This document shows, piece after piece, positions 35,522 to 44,634 of a stretch of DNA of 64,000 bases. The stretch is from Coxiellaceae bacterium (GTDB lineage Bacteria; Pseudomonadota; Gammaproteobacteria; Coxiellales; Coxiellaceae): the NCBI GenBank assembly GCA_029210045.1, contig JARGNX010000003.1:1-64000 (forward strand). Direction: 5' to 3'. Each line of letters starts with the position of its first letter. The stretch's first letter is position 1. Under the pieces are notes generated by a model. It searched no databases. It was given only the letters and a program-made list of their open reading frames with translations, and was not told the origin of the DNA. The position numbers and the translations under genes were made by a program.

Positions 35522-36187
35522 CTATATTGACGGTTTAATTGTCTGTACCTCTCCATCCTGGGCCAGCAAAATAACATTCGCACCGCGTGCGGCAAATAAA
35601 CCATTGGTCACTACACCAACGATATTATTTAATTGGTTTTCCATCTCAACCGGATTAACCAAATTCATATCATAGGCATCGAGGATTACATTGCCATTGT
35701 CGGTAGTAAAGCCTTCACGATAAACCGGGTTGGCGCCGAGTTTTACTAATTGGCGAGCAACATAACTGCGTGCCATGGGGATAACTTCAATCGGCAAAGG
35801 GAATTTGCCTAATACATCCACTTGTTTTGATGCATCCACTATACAAACAAATTTTTCACTCACTGCGGCGGTAATTTTTTCGCGGGTTAGTGCGCCGCCA
35901 CCACCTTTGATCATATAACCGTGTTGATTAAATTCATCAGCACCGTCTATGTAGATGGGTAAGCGGTTTACGCTATTTAGGCTCATGACCGGTATGTGAT
36001 GTTGTTTTAGTAAGGCTTCTGTTGCGTCGGAGCTAGCAACGGCACCTTCAATTTTATGTTTGATTGTCGCAAGTGCTTCAATAAAGAAGTTAACCGTTGA
36101 TCCCGTGCCAACGCCAACGATATCATCGTGCTGAATATATTGAATCGCGGCCTCAGCTGCCATTTGTTTTAATTGATCTTGGCTCAT
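35522..36187 (-). CDS. rpiA: ribose-5-phosphate isomerase A
   Basis: Interconverts ribose-5-phosphate and ribulose-5-phosphate in the pentose phosphate pathway. 221 residues, the normal length. Motifs: [16 protein letters not shown] (phosphate loop), [21 protein letters not shown] (catalytic Glu), and [19 protein letters not shown]. The ATG follows a GGAG-type site; it lies 9 bp downstream of prlC and probably shares its transcript. Confidence 0.96.
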   Translation of the reverse strand: MSQDQLKQMAAEAAIQYIQHDDIVGVGTGSTVNFFIEALATIKHKIEGAVASSDATEALLKQHHIPVMSLNSVNRLPIYIDGADEFNQHGYMIKGGGGALTREKITAAVSEKFVCIVDASKQVDVLGKFPLPIEVIPMARSYVARQLVKLGANPVYREGFTTDNGNVILDAYDMNLVNPVEMENQLNNIVGVVTNGLFAARGANVILLAQDGEVQTIKPSI

Positions 36188-36196
36188 GATGACTCC

Positions 36197-38212
36197 TTAG
36201 GCAATGATGCCGTTTTGTTTTAATAAAGCATCCACCTGCGGTTCGCGTCCACGAAAACGAGTAAATAATTCCAGCGGCTCTTCTGAGCCACCGGTTTCTA
36301 GAATGCATTGTTTAAAGTGCGTGGCTGTATCTGTATGGAAGATGCCGTTTTGTTCAAATAAAGAAAATGCATCAGCCGCCATGACTTCAGCCCATAGGTA
36401 GCTGTAATAGCCGGCGGCATATCCACCTGCAAATATATGGCTAAACCCATGTTGAAAGCGATTGTAATCAACCGCGGGGGTGACGCTTACTTGTGCTCTG
36501 ACTTCGTCTATCACTTGTTGAATTTGATTTTTTTTATTCGAATCAAATTCTAAGTGCAAGCGAAAATCGAATAATGCAAATTCCAATTGCCTAACTAAGC
36601 CCATCGCCGCATGGAAATTTTTTGCAGCGAGCATTTTGTCAAATAAATCTTGCGGTAAAGGCTCGCCGGTTTTGTAATGCTGCGCAATTAAATCAAGGCC
36701 TTGTTTTTGCCACGCCCAGTTTTCCATAAATTGGCTGGGTAATTCCACCGCATCCCATGGAACACCGTTAATACCTGATACATCGGCAATGCTCATTTTG
36801 GTAAGCATATGCTGTAAGCAATGACCAAATTCGTGGAATAAAGTTACGACATCATTATGTGTTAATAAGGCAGGGGCGTCGCCAACTGGCGCCTGAAAAT
36901 TACACGTTAAATAAGCGGCGGGTAACTGAAGCGATTGGTCATCCAGTGTGCGACGAATTTGGCATTCGTCCATCCACGCGCCACCGCGTTTATGTTGGCG
37001 TGCATAAAAGTCCATATAACAATAAGCGATTGGCTTGTGCTGCTGGTCGAATAACGTAAAGACTTTAACATCTGGATGCCATGTTTCCAGTTCGTCATTG
37101 GCTTCAACGGTTATGCCGTATAGTTTTTTCAAAATCGCGAATAGACCTTGCAATACATGCGGCAAAGGAAAGTAGGGGCGCAATTGTTCTTGTGAGATGT
37201 CATATTTTGCTTCGCGCATTTTTTCAGAGTAGTAACTAATATCCCAGGGCTGTAGTTTTTCTTCAAAGCCAATTGATTTAGCAAAAGTTTGTAGTTCCAG
37301 CATTTCTTTTTTAGCTTTAGTGTGTGCTTGATCAACTAAGTGATGTAAGAAATCGAGGACTTGTTGAGAATTGTCAACCATCTTGGTGGCTAGCGAGTAG
37401 TGCGCATAAGTTTTAAACCCAAGCAGCTGCGCAAGTTCCGATCGCGTTTGCAAGATCTCATGCATGATTTCGCTATTGTCCCATTGGCCTGCACATGGGC
37501 CTTGATCCGAAGCACGAGTGACATAGGCTTGATAGAATTTTTCACGTAATTCGCGGTTATTAGCATGCGTCATAATGGCGATGTACACAGGGGCATCAAG
37601 CGTAAATAAATAACCGGTTTTATTATCATCCTTAGCGGCTTGTTGTGCGGCAAGCAGGGCATGTTCGGGTAAGCCGGTTAATTCATTCTTGTCTTCAGTG
37701 TGATAGTTCCAGCCATGTGTAGCATCCAAAACATGATTAGAGAATTTATTGCACAGTTCAGATAGGCTTTGACTAAGCTCAACAAATTTTTTCTTGTCGT
37801 CATCACTTAGTGCAACACCGGCTAATTTAAAATCACGCAATTGGTTTTTTATGGTTTTTTGTTGTGCGAGCGAAAGGCTATCAAACTCGGCGCTATCCGC
37901 AATCGACTGCACAGCTTCAAACAGTTTTTTATTGTGCGCTAATTCGCTGGAGTATTGTGTGAGCGGCGCTAAACAGGCTTGGTATTTTTCACGTAATGTC
38001 TCGGTTTCCATCACTGATTGCAGGTGGCTCACTGGAGACCAAAAGTGGTGTAGCTGATCATCTAAGCTTTCCATCGGCTGCATTAACGTTTGCCAGTTAA
38101 ACGACTGATTTTTTAGTAACTCATTGATTGACTGTTTATTATTTTCTAGCAATTTTTCAAGCTGTTGCGGTATGGTTTCAATGTTTATGGCATTATATGC
38201 GGGTAAGCTCAT
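36197..38212 (-). CDS. prlC: oligopeptidase A (M3 zinc metallopeptidase)
   Basis: Cytoplasmic thimet-type peptidase that degrades peptides, including cleaved signal peptides. 671 residues, close to the 680 of E. coli PrlC. Zn motif VTLFHEFGHCLQHMLT (HEFGH, catalytic Glu) near 455-470, with the third ligand Glu downstream in LPSQFMENWAW. The end, FTRFRGREPQVDALLKQNGI, is typical of PrlC/OpdA. First of the prlC-rpiA pair and divergent from the NTF2-like gene. Confidence 0.95.
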   Translation of the reverse strand: MSLPAYNAINIETIPQQLEKLLENNKQSINELLKNQSFNWQTLMQPMESLDDQLHHFWSPVSHLQSVMETETLREKYQACLAPLTQYSSELAHNKKLFEAVQSIADSAEFDSLSLAQQKTIKNQLRDFKLAGVALSDDDKKKFVELSQSLSELCNKFSNHVLDATHGWNYHTEDKNELTGLPEHALLAAQQAAKDDNKTGYLFTLDAPVYIAIMTHANNRELREKFYQAYVTRASDQGPCAGQWDNSEIMHEILQTRSELAQLLGFKTYAHYSLATKMVDNSQQVLDFLHHLVDQAHTKAKKEMLELQTFAKSIGFEEKLQPWDISYYSEKMREAKYDISQEQLRPYFPLPHVLQGLFAILKKLYGITVEANDELETWHPDVKVFTLFDQQHKPIAYCYMDFYARQHKRGGAWMDECQIRRTLDDQSLQLPAAYLTCNFQAPVGDAPALLTHNDVVTLFHEFGHCLQHMLTKMSIADVSGINGVPWDAVELPSQFMENWAWQKQGLDLIAQHYKTGEPLPQDLFDKMLAAKNFHAAMGLVRQLEFALFDFRLHLEFDSNKKNQIQQVIDEVRAQVSVTPAVDYNRFQHGFSHIFAGGYAAGYYSYLWAEVMAADAFSLFEQNGIFHTDTATHFKQCILETGGSEEPLELFTRFRGREPQVDALLKQNGIIA

Positions 38213-38297
38213 GTTCGCTCCTATCAGTGCTAGGCAATTAGTGGGTTATGGGTTATATTTCATGTTATGTCTATAAGATAACCGGAGACCCATAATA

Positions 38298-39104
38298 ATG
38301 AATGAAGAGCAGGCTCGTCAATTTATTCGTGCTTTATTTCATTTTGTATGGGAAAAGCGTGATAAATCCAAGATTCCCACATTTTATGCGGCCAGCTTAA
38401 CGGGTTTTGTTGACCAAGTGCCATTAACGATTCGTGATATTTATAACGGTGTTGATTACCTTGCTAAGAACTTAGCCAGTAATAAATACTCGTTGCATGA
38501 TTTAATTGTGTCGGGTAATAAAATAGCTGTAGTCATTAATGCTAAAGCGGTTTCTGTGGATGAAGAATCGGAGCGATATACATCGATAGCTTATTTTTTT
38601 GAATTGGCTAAAGGTAAAATAATTAAAATGCGGATGTACCCTGGTGTGGCTGAGGTTAAGCAGATTAATCAAGATGATGACGATGATGATGAGAATGCTT
38701 CTTTTATTTCAAAAGCTGTTGATGCAGTGAGTAATTTAGCTAAGCCAAAAAAACCAAAAAAACCAAAAAAACGCCCAAGCACTAGCAATAATTTACCGCC
38801 TGAAAGAAAAGAGCCGCCTCAAAGAAAGCAAGCGAACGAAAAAAGCTCAAAGGCAAAGCAGCTTGAAGAAGAGCATAAAGCGGCAAGGAAGAAGCTAGCG
38901 GCTGAAGAAAAAATGCTGGAAGAGGAAAGGAGAAAGGGAGAAGAAAGACGTCGTAATAAAGAAAGAAGAGCTTTAAAATCTAAGCAAGATTCAAAATCAA
39001 CAACGGATTATGCTGCTTCACCGCAACCAGCATTTTCTTTCAACAAAGCAAAGCTGCAAGTGGGTGTTACCCCTAAAGACACCAAGCCTAAAAAAGACGA
39101 TTAA
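38298..39104 (+). CDS. NTF2/SnoaL-like domain protein with charged repeat tail
   Basis: A 268-residue protein. Residues 1-120 resemble an NTF2/SnoaL-like cone: an N-terminal helix (ARQFIRALFHFVWEKRDKS), FYAASLTGFVDQ, and strands ending YFFELAKGKIIKMRMYP. After an acidic run (about 130-138, QDDDDDDEN) comes KPKKPKKPKKRP (about 154-165), a polybasic stretch like a nuclear localisation signal. A long highly charged helix or coiled coil (EEEHKAARKKLAAEEKMLEE) and a Lys-rich end follow. No known family has this combination. The tail overlaps aroE by 4 bp on the other strand. Nucleic-acid binding or host-nucleus targeting are guesses. Confidence 0.6.
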   Translation: MNEEQARQFIRALFHFVWEKRDKSKIPTFYAASLTGFVDQVPLTIRDIYNGVDYLAKNLASNKYSLHDLIVSGNKIAVVINAKAVSVDEESERYTSIAYFFELAKGKIIKMRMYPGVAEVKQINQDDDDDDENASFISKAVDAVSNLAKPKKPKKPKKRPSTSNNLPPERKEPPQRKQANEKSSKAKQLEEEHKAARKKLAAEEKMLEEERRKGEERRRNKERRALKSKQDSKSTTDYAASPQPAFSFNKAKLQVGVTPKDTKPKKDD

Positions 39105-39856
39105 TGCCACCAATCAAATAATAGTTTTGCTGATTCATGTAGCATACCTAAGCCATCATATGTATTTGCACAGTGTAATTGCTGGCAGCGTTGCAAGAAG
39201 GGTTGAGCTGCAGGGCCATAACTCAAGTCATAAGCAATGGTGTTTTCATTTATCCATTCTGTTTTAAGTGGTGGCAGTTGTTGGCGGTGGCCTGCACTGC
39301 TGGCGTTAATGATTAAGTTATATGCGCTGTGCTCAGTTGTGTTGAGGGTTTGAATATTGGCTAAGTTGTTAAATTGGTTGGCAAGTTGTTCTGCTTTTTC
39401 CATCGTTCGATTGGTAATGTAAATACTTTGTGGTTGTTGCTCCGCGAGTGCTGGGATAATGCCTTGTGCGGCACCGCCAGCGCCAATGATTAAGATACGT
39501 TGGTTCTTTAGTGTTACACCCTTTGCTAATAAATCGTTTACTAAACCAGGGCCATCACTGTTAGTGGCTTCAATGCCGTTAGCGCTGAACTTTATGCCAT
39601 TAGCAACACCGGTGAGCTTTACCATGTCATCAATATGATCTGCCACCTCAGCGGCCAAATGTTTAAACGGCAGTGTGACGCTTAACCCTTTGCCGCCGCT
39701 GTTTTTGAATGCTTGTATGCAAGCATTAAAATCCTGTGGTGCGCAACTGAGTTTACTGTAGTGGATGATTTCATTCGCTGCTTGTGCAAATTGCTGGTGC
39801 AGTTGTGGTGATAAGCTATGTGCCACCGGTTGACCTATGACAGCATAATGTGTCAT
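39101..39856 (-). CDS. aroE: shikimate dehydrogenase
   Basis: Reduces 3-dehydroshikimate to shikimate with NADPH. 251 residues, a little short (about 270 usual). Motifs: AVIGQPVAHSLSPQLHQQF with the shikimate-binding SLSP, LSVTLPFKH (catalytic Lys region), TNSDGPGLVNDL, and the nucleotide loop LIIGAGGAAQGI. The end DGLGMLHESAKLLFDWW is typical. Its start lies 3 bp after the dacB stop, so the two form an operon. Confidence 0.95.
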   Translation of the reverse strand: MTHYAVIGQPVAHSLSPQLHQQFAQAANEIIHYSKLSCAPQDFNACIQAFKNSGGKGLSVTLPFKHLAAEVADHIDDMVKLTGVANGIKFSANGIEATNSDGPGLVNDLLAKGVTLKNQRILIIGAGGAAQGIIPALAEQQPQSIYITNRTMEKAEQLANQFNNLANIQTLNTTEHSAYNLIINASSAGHRQQLPPLKTEWINENTIAYDLSYGPAAQPFLQRCQQLHCANTYDGLGMLHESAKLLFDWWH

Positions 39857-39859
39857 GGC

Positions 39860-41305
39860 TCAACCTTTTGAGACTTTCTGCCCGGTAAGTGCAATGCAAA
39901 TGCGGTCTTCAATTTTTCGATATTCACGGACTTTGCCTACAAAATTATTAATCATAATGACGTAGGATAATACATCTTTATGCGTGGTGGTCAAGTAACC
40001 AGCGAGTCCGCTAACGCCACTCATTGTTCCGGTTTTGCCGCGTACATTTCGTGGGTGCTTCAGTGAGCGCATACGGTATTCCAATGTGCCGTCTTTGCCG
40101 GCAATTGGCATAGCAGCCAAAAGCTCAGGTTCAATTTCTAGGTCATGATAGGCAAAGTTTAATAGCTTGGCCAATTGCATGGGGGTGATTAAATTATACC
40201 TTGATAGTCCCGCACCATCAGTAATCAGTGTGCGTTTAAAGTTGATGCCGGTGATTGGCGCTAAGATTTTTTGCATGGCTTTTACACCGTTTTGCCATGT
40301 GCCTTGGGTTTTGTAGTAGCGTTGCCCCATGGTTTTTAGAAAAGCATCGGCAATTAGGTTGTCGGATTTTTTTAGCATCTTAATGGCCAGTTGGCTCAAT
40401 GGCGGCGAAGCATGTACGGCAATTTCTAAGCTGTTTTTTGGTGCAGGTATATTGCCGACTCGGCCTGTGTAGCGAATTTTTAATTCGCGTAATTGTTGTT
40501 TAATCAGCTGGCGTGCATATAACACTGGATCTGTTACAGCTAATAGGCGATGTTGCGCGCCCCAGTTTTTCTGAAAGCAGCCTTTGATGAGGTAGCCATT
40601 ATTTTGGTTGTTATAAATGGCAACCGGGCAGTCTTTTACTTGATTAACAGTAACCAGTTGGTTGTTGTAATGTATGATACCAGACGGCATATTTTTAGCG
40701 TTGAATTTTACTTTTTGCCCAATTGCTTTTGCTGGCGTTATTTTTAATAAAAATTTGTTTTTGTTGAGTACAACAGCGCTAGTGGGGGCGGCATAGGCAT
40801 AGCTTAAGTCATCCCAAATCCAGCCGGGGGCATACTTTACGTTATCATATGCGCTGCTATCAACGTATACGTGTCCATCAATACGAGTAATGCCTTGCTG
40901 CTTAAGTTTGGCTAGTAGCTCATTGAGCTGTTGGCGCTTGAGTGATGGGTCGCCTTCAAACTTAACCCATAAGTTCCCTTTTAAAATCGGACCTTTGATT
41001 TGATGCGCATCAGTTAGTAGCCAGGTGTTATAGCGATAATTGGGTTTTAAGTATTCTAAGGCGGCGGTGGCTGTGACGAGCTTTAATGTGCTAGCTGGCA
41101 TAAAGTGATTGTTGGCGTTTTTTTGGTAGAGAATTTTGCCAGTTTTCATCGATTGAATTACGATGCCTGTGAAAATAGGTTGCTTGCTTTGTTTTAGGGC
41201 GCTATTGATGATGCGCTTAATTTGAAAGCGGCTAGGTTGTGCAAAGCTGTGGGTGCATAGGGCGGCGAGGCAGATGACAAGAAGGCGTGAAGTCCAAAAT
41301 TTCAT
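39860..41305 (-). CDS. dacB: D-alanyl-D-alanine carboxypeptidase/endopeptidase (PBP4)
   Basis: Periplasmic class C penicillin-binding protein acting on peptidoglycan crosslinks and terminal D-Ala. Signal peptide about 1-22 (ALCTHSFA). Three active-site motifs: SxxK as ASTLKLVTA (about 78-86), SxN as SDNLIADAF (about 320), and KTG as KTGTMSGVSG (about 430). 481 residues, the usual PBP4 length. The extra domain between SxxK and SxN (about 100-290) is present. Confidence 0.95.
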   Translation of the reverse strand: MKFWTSRLLVICLAALCTHSFAQPSRFQIKRIINSALKQSKQPIFTGIVIQSMKTGKILYQKNANNHFMPASTLKLVTATAALEYLKPNYRYNTWLLTDAHQIKGPILKGNLWVKFEGDPSLKRQQLNELLAKLKQQGITRIDGHVYVDSSAYDNVKYAPGWIWDDLSYAYAAPTSAVVLNKNKFLLKITPAKAIGQKVKFNAKNMPSGIIHYNNQLVTVNQVKDCPVAIYNNQNNGYLIKGCFQKNWGAQHRLLAVTDPVLYARQLIKQQLRELKIRYTGRVGNIPAPKNSLEIAVHASPPLSQLAIKMLKKSDNLIADAFLKTMGQRYYKTQGTWQNGVKAMQKILAPITGINFKRTLITDGAGLSRYNLITPMQLAKLLNFAYHDLEIEPELLAAMPIAGKDGTLEYRMRSLKHPRNVRGKTGTMSGVSGLAGYLTTTHKDVLSYVIMINNFVGKVREYRKIEDRICIALTGQKVSKG

Positions 41306-41429
41306 GTAAATTCCGTAAGCGTGTCGATATCCTAATTAGTGTATCATGAACAATCACTTTCAAACCACAGTTGCAGTTGGGGGCGAAATGCGTTTTACTT
41401 AGCTTGTCTAAACAAGCAAATGGAATGAC

Positions 41430-41834
41430 ATGGATACCTTAATAATCAATCAGTTAGCGCTTGCTGTGTACATCGGTACGCATGAGTATGAGCAGGAAAA
41501 TTTGCAAACCATCATTCTTGATTTGGCGATTGCGATGGATATTGAGCCGGCTGCAGCTAGTGATCAGCTCAAAGACGCGATTGACTATGAAGTGATTGTT
41601 AACGATTTACAGGGTTTGGTCGAAGGACGACGCTTTCAATTGCTGGAAACTTTGGCTAAATGGGTAGCAGATTACCTGTATCAGCGTTGGCAAATTATGG
41701 ACGCTGAAATTACTTTATCGAAACCAGATGCGTTAAATGGTGAAGTAAAAGTGTCTGTTGTGCATCGTTTGGCCGTTGATGTCAATATGATCACACAAGA
41801 GGAATTGGAATGTCAGCGAGAGACGACACACTAA
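41430..41834 (+). CDS. folB: dihydroneopterin aldolase
   Basis: Folate pathway enzyme that cleaves 7,8-dihydroneopterin to 6-hydroxymethyl-dihydropterin. 134 residues (usual 115-125). Motifs: MDTLIINQLALAVYIGTHEY, IDYEVIVNDLQGLVEGRRFQ with LLETLA, and ITLSKPDALNGEVKVSVVHR. The catalytic Glu and Lys positions appear conserved. Its 3' end overlaps the PTPS-like gene by 25 bp. Confidence 0.93.
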   Translation: MDTLIINQLALAVYIGTHEYEQENLQTIILDLAIAMDIEPAAASDQLKDAIDYEVIVNDLQGLVEGRRFQLLETLAKWVADYLYQRWQIMDAEITLSKPDALNGEVKVSVVHRLAVDVNMITQEELECQRETTH

Positions 41835-42316
41835 GCTACTCCACTATTGAGCTATACCGCGAAGATATGAAATTTTCTGCGGCACACTTTACGATTTTCA
41901 ATGCCGAAGAGCGTGAGCGCTTGCATGGCCATAATTACCAAGTGCACACCTATATAAAGGCTGCAATGGATGATTCAGGCATTACCTATGATTACAGCAT
42001 AACGCGCAAGCAAGTGTTGGCGATCTGTCGGTCATTGAATGAATACATGCTATTGCCGGAGCAGTCGCCTTATTTGAAAATAAGTGAAGAGGGAGAGTAT
42101 TATGCGGTGCAGTTCCAGCAAGATAAGATGCTGTTTTTGAAAAAAGAATGCGTTTTGTTACCGATTAAAAACACCACTTCAGAGTGTTTGGCGCAATGGT
42201 TTGTTGATCAGCTAACGGAAGATAAGGCCGATTTAGCTGCTAAGCGTATTGCCAAAGTGAAAGTGTCGGTATCGACGACGCGAGGCCAATGTTCTATTGC
42301 CAAGTGGAAAGCGTAG
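41810..42316 (+). CDS. 6-pyruvoyl-tetrahydropterin synthase / QueD superfamily protein
   Basis: 168 residues of the PTPS fold. The Zn-binding histidines are visible: KFSAAHF and LHGHNY. NTTSECLAQWFVDQ matches the helix of QueD (NPTSEVLAKW). The catalytic Cys that precedes the HGH in QueD is absent (EERERLHGH), the Asp-His pair is replaced (LNEYMLL) and the C-terminal E-T reads S-T-T. PTPS-III proteins use a Glu in place of Cys and make 6-hydroxymethyl-dihydropterin; that would fit the overlap with folB but is inference. A queuosine role is less likely on these residues. GGAATTGGA lies before the ATG. Confidence 0.72.
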   Translation: MSARDDTLSYSTIELYREDMKFSAAHFTIFNAEERERLHGHNYQVHTYIKAAMDDSGITYDYSITRKQVLAICRSLNEYMLLPEQSPYLKISEEGEYYAVQFQQDKMLFLKKECVLLPIKNTTSECLAQWFVDQLTEDKADLAAKRIAKVKVSVSTTRGQCSIAKWKA

Positions 42317-42395
42317 CATTAAGCCCTGCTTATTGACAGACTGATTTAGAAGCGTAGAATAGATTCCCTTTTCGAAATTCATTAGGTCCGTGATC

Positions 42396-43610
42396 ATGTC
42401 ACATCTGCAGCAACGTTTAGCCTTATTTAAAATACAGCCGTTTCGCCTGTATGTGCTCGGCTGTGTGATTGCCATGCTCGGTAATGGTTTAAGTTATATT
42501 GCCATGACATGGCTGGTGTTGCAGCTGCATAATTCCATTACGTCTGTGACGATCGTCATGTTTTGCTTTTGGTTGCCTACCGTTATATTAGGCCCATTCG
42601 CTGGTGTGATAGTGGATCGTTATCCACGCAAGCCGTTATTTGTGATAACGAATTTTGCACGTGCACTGTTATTAATCGTGTTTGGTTTTTATGAGTATTA
42701 CCATCCGTCATTATATGGCCTGTATCTTTTGTCATTGTTGCAGGGGGTGGTATTTAGTTTAGTGCTGCCAGTGATTATGGCGTTGATCCGTGAAATTGTT
42801 TCGGAAAAGCAACTGCTGATTGCAAATGCTACTGTTGATATTGCCTATGAAATTGGTAATGTCATTGGCATGGCAGCTGCAGGCTTCGTGATTGCTTTGG
42901 TATCAATGGCAGGCACATTAATAGTAGATGGCTTCTTCTTTGTAATAGCGGGATTATTGTCGATTGCTATGCGGGTTGACCATAGGGAATCAATCAATAA
43001 AAGCCCGCTGTCAGTAAAAAGCATTTTGGCAGATATGCGCTCAGGTTTTACTTATGTGGCTAAGCGTAGGTCATTAATCGTGATTTACACTATTCAGCTA
43101 TTGGTGATGGTTGCTTTTATGACCGTGCCGATTTTGATTGCGCCATTTGCTTCGAATGTTTTAAAGGCGAATGTTTCTGAGTTCGGTGTGATCGAAGCTG
43201 CTTTGTCAGCGGGTGTGATTATCGGTGGCTTTACTGTGCCGTGGATTGCAGAAAAGTTTGGCTTGCTGCGTTTAATTATGGTGCTATTAATTGTGTTGGC
43301 TGCTGCATTTTCTGTGTTTAGTTTTAATCGCAGTATTATCATTGCGGAAGAGCTTAATTTAATTATTGGTTATGCCTTAGCCGTATGGCCATTGATTATG
43401 ACAAAGGCACAAGAGCTGACAGATCTTGATTTTCAGGGGCGGGTGCAAGCAACATTTAACTGCTTATCCGGTGCCATAATATTGACGATATACTGTTTGG
43501 TGGATTTTGGTCACCACTGGATGAGCTTAACGCAACTGTATTGGATTGAGGTAGTGTTTTCTGCGCTAGGTGTGGTGTTGATATTATTTAACCGTAAAAT
43601 ATTTGATTAG
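42396..43610 (+). CDS. MFS transporter (EntS/MFS_3-like)
   Basis: A 404-residue inner-membrane protein with 12 predicted helices in two halves. The loop between helices 2 and 3 shows GPFAGVIVDRYPRKPL, the MFS signature, and residues near 140 show LIANATVDIAYEIGNVIG, typical of the EntS-type drug or siderophore exporter group. ATG 42396 is preferred over GTG 42390 by its 9-nt spacing to AGG. The substrate is unknown. Confidence 0.88.
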   Translation: MSHLQQRLALFKIQPFRLYVLGCVIAMLGNGLSYIAMTWLVLQLHNSITSVTIVMFCFWLPTVILGPFAGVIVDRYPRKPLFVITNFARALLLIVFGFYEYYHPSLYGLYLLSLLQGVVFSLVLPVIMALIREIVSEKQLLIANATVDIAYEIGNVIGMAAAGFVIALVSMAGTLIVDGFFFVIAGLLSIAMRVDHRESINKSPLSVKSILADMRSGFTYVAKRRSLIVIYTIQLLVMVAFMTVPILIAPFASNVLKANVSEFGVIEAALSAGVIIGGFTVPWIAEKFGLLRLIMVLLIVLAAAFSVFSFNRSIIIAEELNLIIGYALAVWPLIMTKAQELTDLDFQGRVQATFNCLSGAIILTIYCLVDFGHHWMSLTQLYWIEVVFSALGVVLILFNRKIFD

Positions 43611-43629
43611 CCACCCCATGTTTGACGCT

Positions 43630-43692
43630 GTCATCCCTGGTTACGACCAGGGATCTATATAATAAATGGATTCCCGCTTTCGCGGGAATGAC
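43630..43692. repeat. palindromic repeat, GTCATCCC/GGGAATGAC family
   Basis: GTCATCCCTGGTTACGACCAGGGATC followed by ATTCCCGCTTTCGCGGGAATGAC, downstream of the MFS gene. Its right end continues directly into the 24-bp tandem array. Confidence 0.85.
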
Positions 43693-43816
43693 AGTTATGG
43701 TACTTGTGGGAATGACAGTTATGGTACTTGTGGGAATGACAGTTATGGTACTTGCGGGAATGACAGGTATGGTACTTGTGGGAATGACAGATATGGTACT
43801 TGCGGAAATGACAAGC
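43684..43816. repeat. 24-bp tandem array, five full copies plus a partial
   Basis: Unit GGGAATGACAGTTATGGTAC + TTGT begins at 43684, 43708, 43732, 43756 and 43780, with a degenerate sixth start at 43804. Copies 1 and 2 are identical; 3 to 5 differ by one to three bases. The GGGAATGACAG half is the end of the adjacent palindromic repeat, so the array grew from that repeat. Both strands stay open through the array because the unit is a multiple of three, but neither looks like protein. Confidence 0.92.
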
Positions 43817-43822
43817 GAAGAG

Positions 43823-44506
43823 CTAAATCTCTGCTGGTTGCTTAACAATAGACTCAACGTTGCGATAATTGCGTGTAATCATCGCTAAGCGCGTAGCATT
43901 GATATAAACCGGGTCAGTGGCACGCATGGTTTGCACATGAACCGTGTTGTTATGGTTATCGAGCATATAGCGACAGACGACTGTGCCATCAGCTTGTTCG
44001 ACTAAAGCATAACAACGATTGAGTACGCCAAAGTCATCGGGTGAAATCCAAAAGCCACATAACCAATCGCCTTTTGCAAAAGCAGGTTGCATGCTGTTGT
44101 CAGGCATTTGATAGTGCACGGCATTGGGGCTGGATTGTAGGAATTGATTGAGTTCGCAGGGGATTTGTTCGCTGTGTTGTTCCAGCAGTGTTGCTAGTAA
44201 TGATTCGCTATCCATCATGGCTGTATGACTGCTGACACCATCCAGAGTAGGACCAAGACCCTTGCCATCAAGTAACCATTCAATACCCACTTCAACATGA
44301 TGCTGTTTTAGTGCCATTGAAATCAAGTAGGCCCCTTTGGGCGTTAATATATAGTGTTTGCCTGATTCCCAGGCTTTGAGTGTTGATAGGGCAACATCGG
44401 TGTGACGTTCACAGAAAGCACGTGCTGACTTAAAGCCGGCAAATATGCGTGCTTCTTTGATTCGTAATCCGCGTTCCCGAGCTTCTGCAAGTGATATTAT
44501 GTTCAT
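43823..44506 (-). CDS. repressor-like protein, HTH plus S24/LexA-like domain
   Basis: A 227-residue cytoplasmic protein with an XRE-type HTH at the N-terminus (SARAFCERHTDVALSTLKAW, about 28-47) and a C-terminal domain of the S24/LexA type. MPDNSMQPAFAKGDWL (about 134-149) gives the Ser-Met of that family. The strand carrying the catalytic Lys in LexA reads TVVCRYML, so Lys is not obvious. No phage genes are nearby, so it is not clearly a prophage repressor. It may be a stress or lysogeny-derived regulator, possibly non-cleaving. Confidence 0.75.
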   Translation of the reverse strand: MNIISLAEARERGLRIKEARIFAGFKSARAFCERHTDVALSTLKAWESGKHYILTPKGAYLISMALKQHHVEVGIEWLLDGKGLGPTLDGVSSHTAMMDSESLLATLLEQHSEQIPCELNQFLQSSPNAVHYQMPDNSMQPAFAKGDWLCGFWISPDDFGVLNRCYALVEQADGTVVCRYMLDNHNNTVHVQTMRATDPVYINATRLAMITRNYRNVESIVKQPAEI

Positions 44507-44634
44507 AGTGAAAGCACATTAGCACAGAAAAATACAAATGTGATTTGTATTATTAATACAGATAACTCGTAATTAATTACATGAATAACTCATGTAAACA
44601 TTGAGATAGCGCCAGTGCTATTAATGCGAAGGCT

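Noticed and set aside
41810-42316. Queuosine enzyme QueD.
   Set aside because: The catalytic Cys and the Asp-His pair are absent, and the gene overlaps folB rather than other que genes.
43684-43816. Possible CRISPR array because of short direct repeats.
   Set aside because: Units are directly adjacent with no unique spacers, and no cas genes are near.
43588-43857. An open frame through the 24-bp array encoding repeated TSTITVIP peptides on the minus strand.
   Set aside because: It arises because the 24-bp unit is a multiple of three and lacks stops; no ribosome site or conserved start, and it runs into the repressor-like gene's end.
43823-44506. Prophage marker.
   Set aside because: No integrase, structural or lysis genes nearby; flanked by housekeeping genes.
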